5,862 nt of DNA from assembly GCA_035574455.1 (NCBI GenBank), contig DATLYT010000161.1, forward strand, positions 1 through 5,862. Direction: 5' to 3'. This document shows positions 5,737-5,862 of this stretch, in pieces. The stretch is from DATLYT01 sp035574455. GTDB lineage: Bacteria > Bacteroidota > Ignavibacteria > UBA10030. Made by a program: the position numbers and the translations under genes. Each line of letters opens with the position of its first letter. Position 1 is the stretch's first letter. The notes beneath the pieces were generated by a model. It did not search any database. It saw only the letters and a list, made by a program, of their open reading frames with translations, and was not told where the DNA came from.

Positions 5737-5862
5737 TCGTTCGAGTCTGGATACACTTTGTCTGGTCAACCAAGAATCATCAGCCACAACTGACAAAAGA
5801 ATTGAGGCCGCTCTTGTTTAAGCACATCAAAGAGAATGCAAGGAAGAAAAGGATTCACCTCG
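5730..5862 (+). CDS. REP-associated (IS200-like, Y1/HUH) transposase, N-terminal part
   Basis: An ATG at 5730 opens a frame of 44 codons that is still open at the right edge. It reads MPFVRVWIHFVWSTKNHQPQ, then LTKELRPLLFKHIKENARKK. The block WIHFVWSTKNxQP followed by LRPxLxxHIxENA is what I know from the N-terminus of the IS200-like/REP-associated tyrosine transposase domain. The HUH metal-binding histidines and the catalytic Tyr lie further downstream, outside the window, so activity cannot be judged. These enzymes process single-stranded DNA at small palindromes, and several are present just upstream and elsewhere in the window. No clear ribosome binding site is visible; the start codon lies in a hairpin. 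Confidence 0.82.
   Translation, partial: MPFVRVWIHFVWSTKNHQPQLTKELRPLLFKHIKENARKKRIHL

Overview
The window holds part of an aromatic-acid catabolic cluster, most likely 4-hydroxyphenylacetate (homoprotocatechuate, hpa/hpc) degradation. Every recognisable gene is on the + strand. In order: the 3' part of a fumarylacetoacetate-hydrolase (FAH) family gene of the HpaG type (2-487); a complete HpaE-type aldehyde dehydrogenase (636-2102); a complete HpaB-type reduced-flavin-dependent 4-hydroxyphenylacetate 3-monooxygenase (2258-3775); a four-helix membrane protein of unknown function whose start codon overlaps the hpaB stop (3775-4236); a secreted protein made of three 60-residue ComEA-like helix-hairpin-helix repeats (4246-4881); an HpaC-like flavin reductase (5055-5621); and the first 44 codons of a REP-associated (IS200-like, Y1/HUH) transposase that runs off the right edge (5730-5862).

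How the genes fit together: the flavin reductase would supply reduced flavin to the HpaB oxygenase, which hydroxylates 4-hydroxyphenylacetate to homoprotocatechuate. After ring cleavage by a dioxygenase (not in this window), the HpaE-type dehydrogenase would oxidise the semialdehyde, and the FAH-family enzyme would decarboxylate or isomerise the product. HpaD, HpaF, HpaH and HpaI are not seen here and could lie to the left. The membrane and HhH genes are not known members of this pathway. They sit between oxygenase and reductase and look co-transcribed with hpaB (1-nt overlap, then a 9-nt gap).

The spaces between genes are rich in palindromic elements of several kinds. Two copies of a roughly 100-bp element with GTCATTCTGAG-type inverted ends lie at 2122-2218 and 4888-4995. 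A structured element of about 112 bp with a GCCCC/GGGGC hairpin lies at 495-606. A short AAGAGGGTTA-type palindrome occurs both at the very 3' end of the FAH gene (456-473) and upstream of the transposase (5636-5654), together with two further hairpins just before and across the transposase start. This suggests a REP/RAYT repeat system spread over the locus. No RNA gene or CRISPR array was seen, and no gene-free stretch exceeds 300 bases; the longest are 488-635, 2103-2257, 4882-5054 and 5622-5729, all described below.

Organism: moderately high GC, good Shine-Dalgarno sites before some genes, and interspersed repeats of these types fit an environmental bacterium, perhaps in the Bacteroidota/Chlorobiota (Ignavibacteria-like) group. 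This is a weak inference from repeat style and recall, not proven by the sequence.
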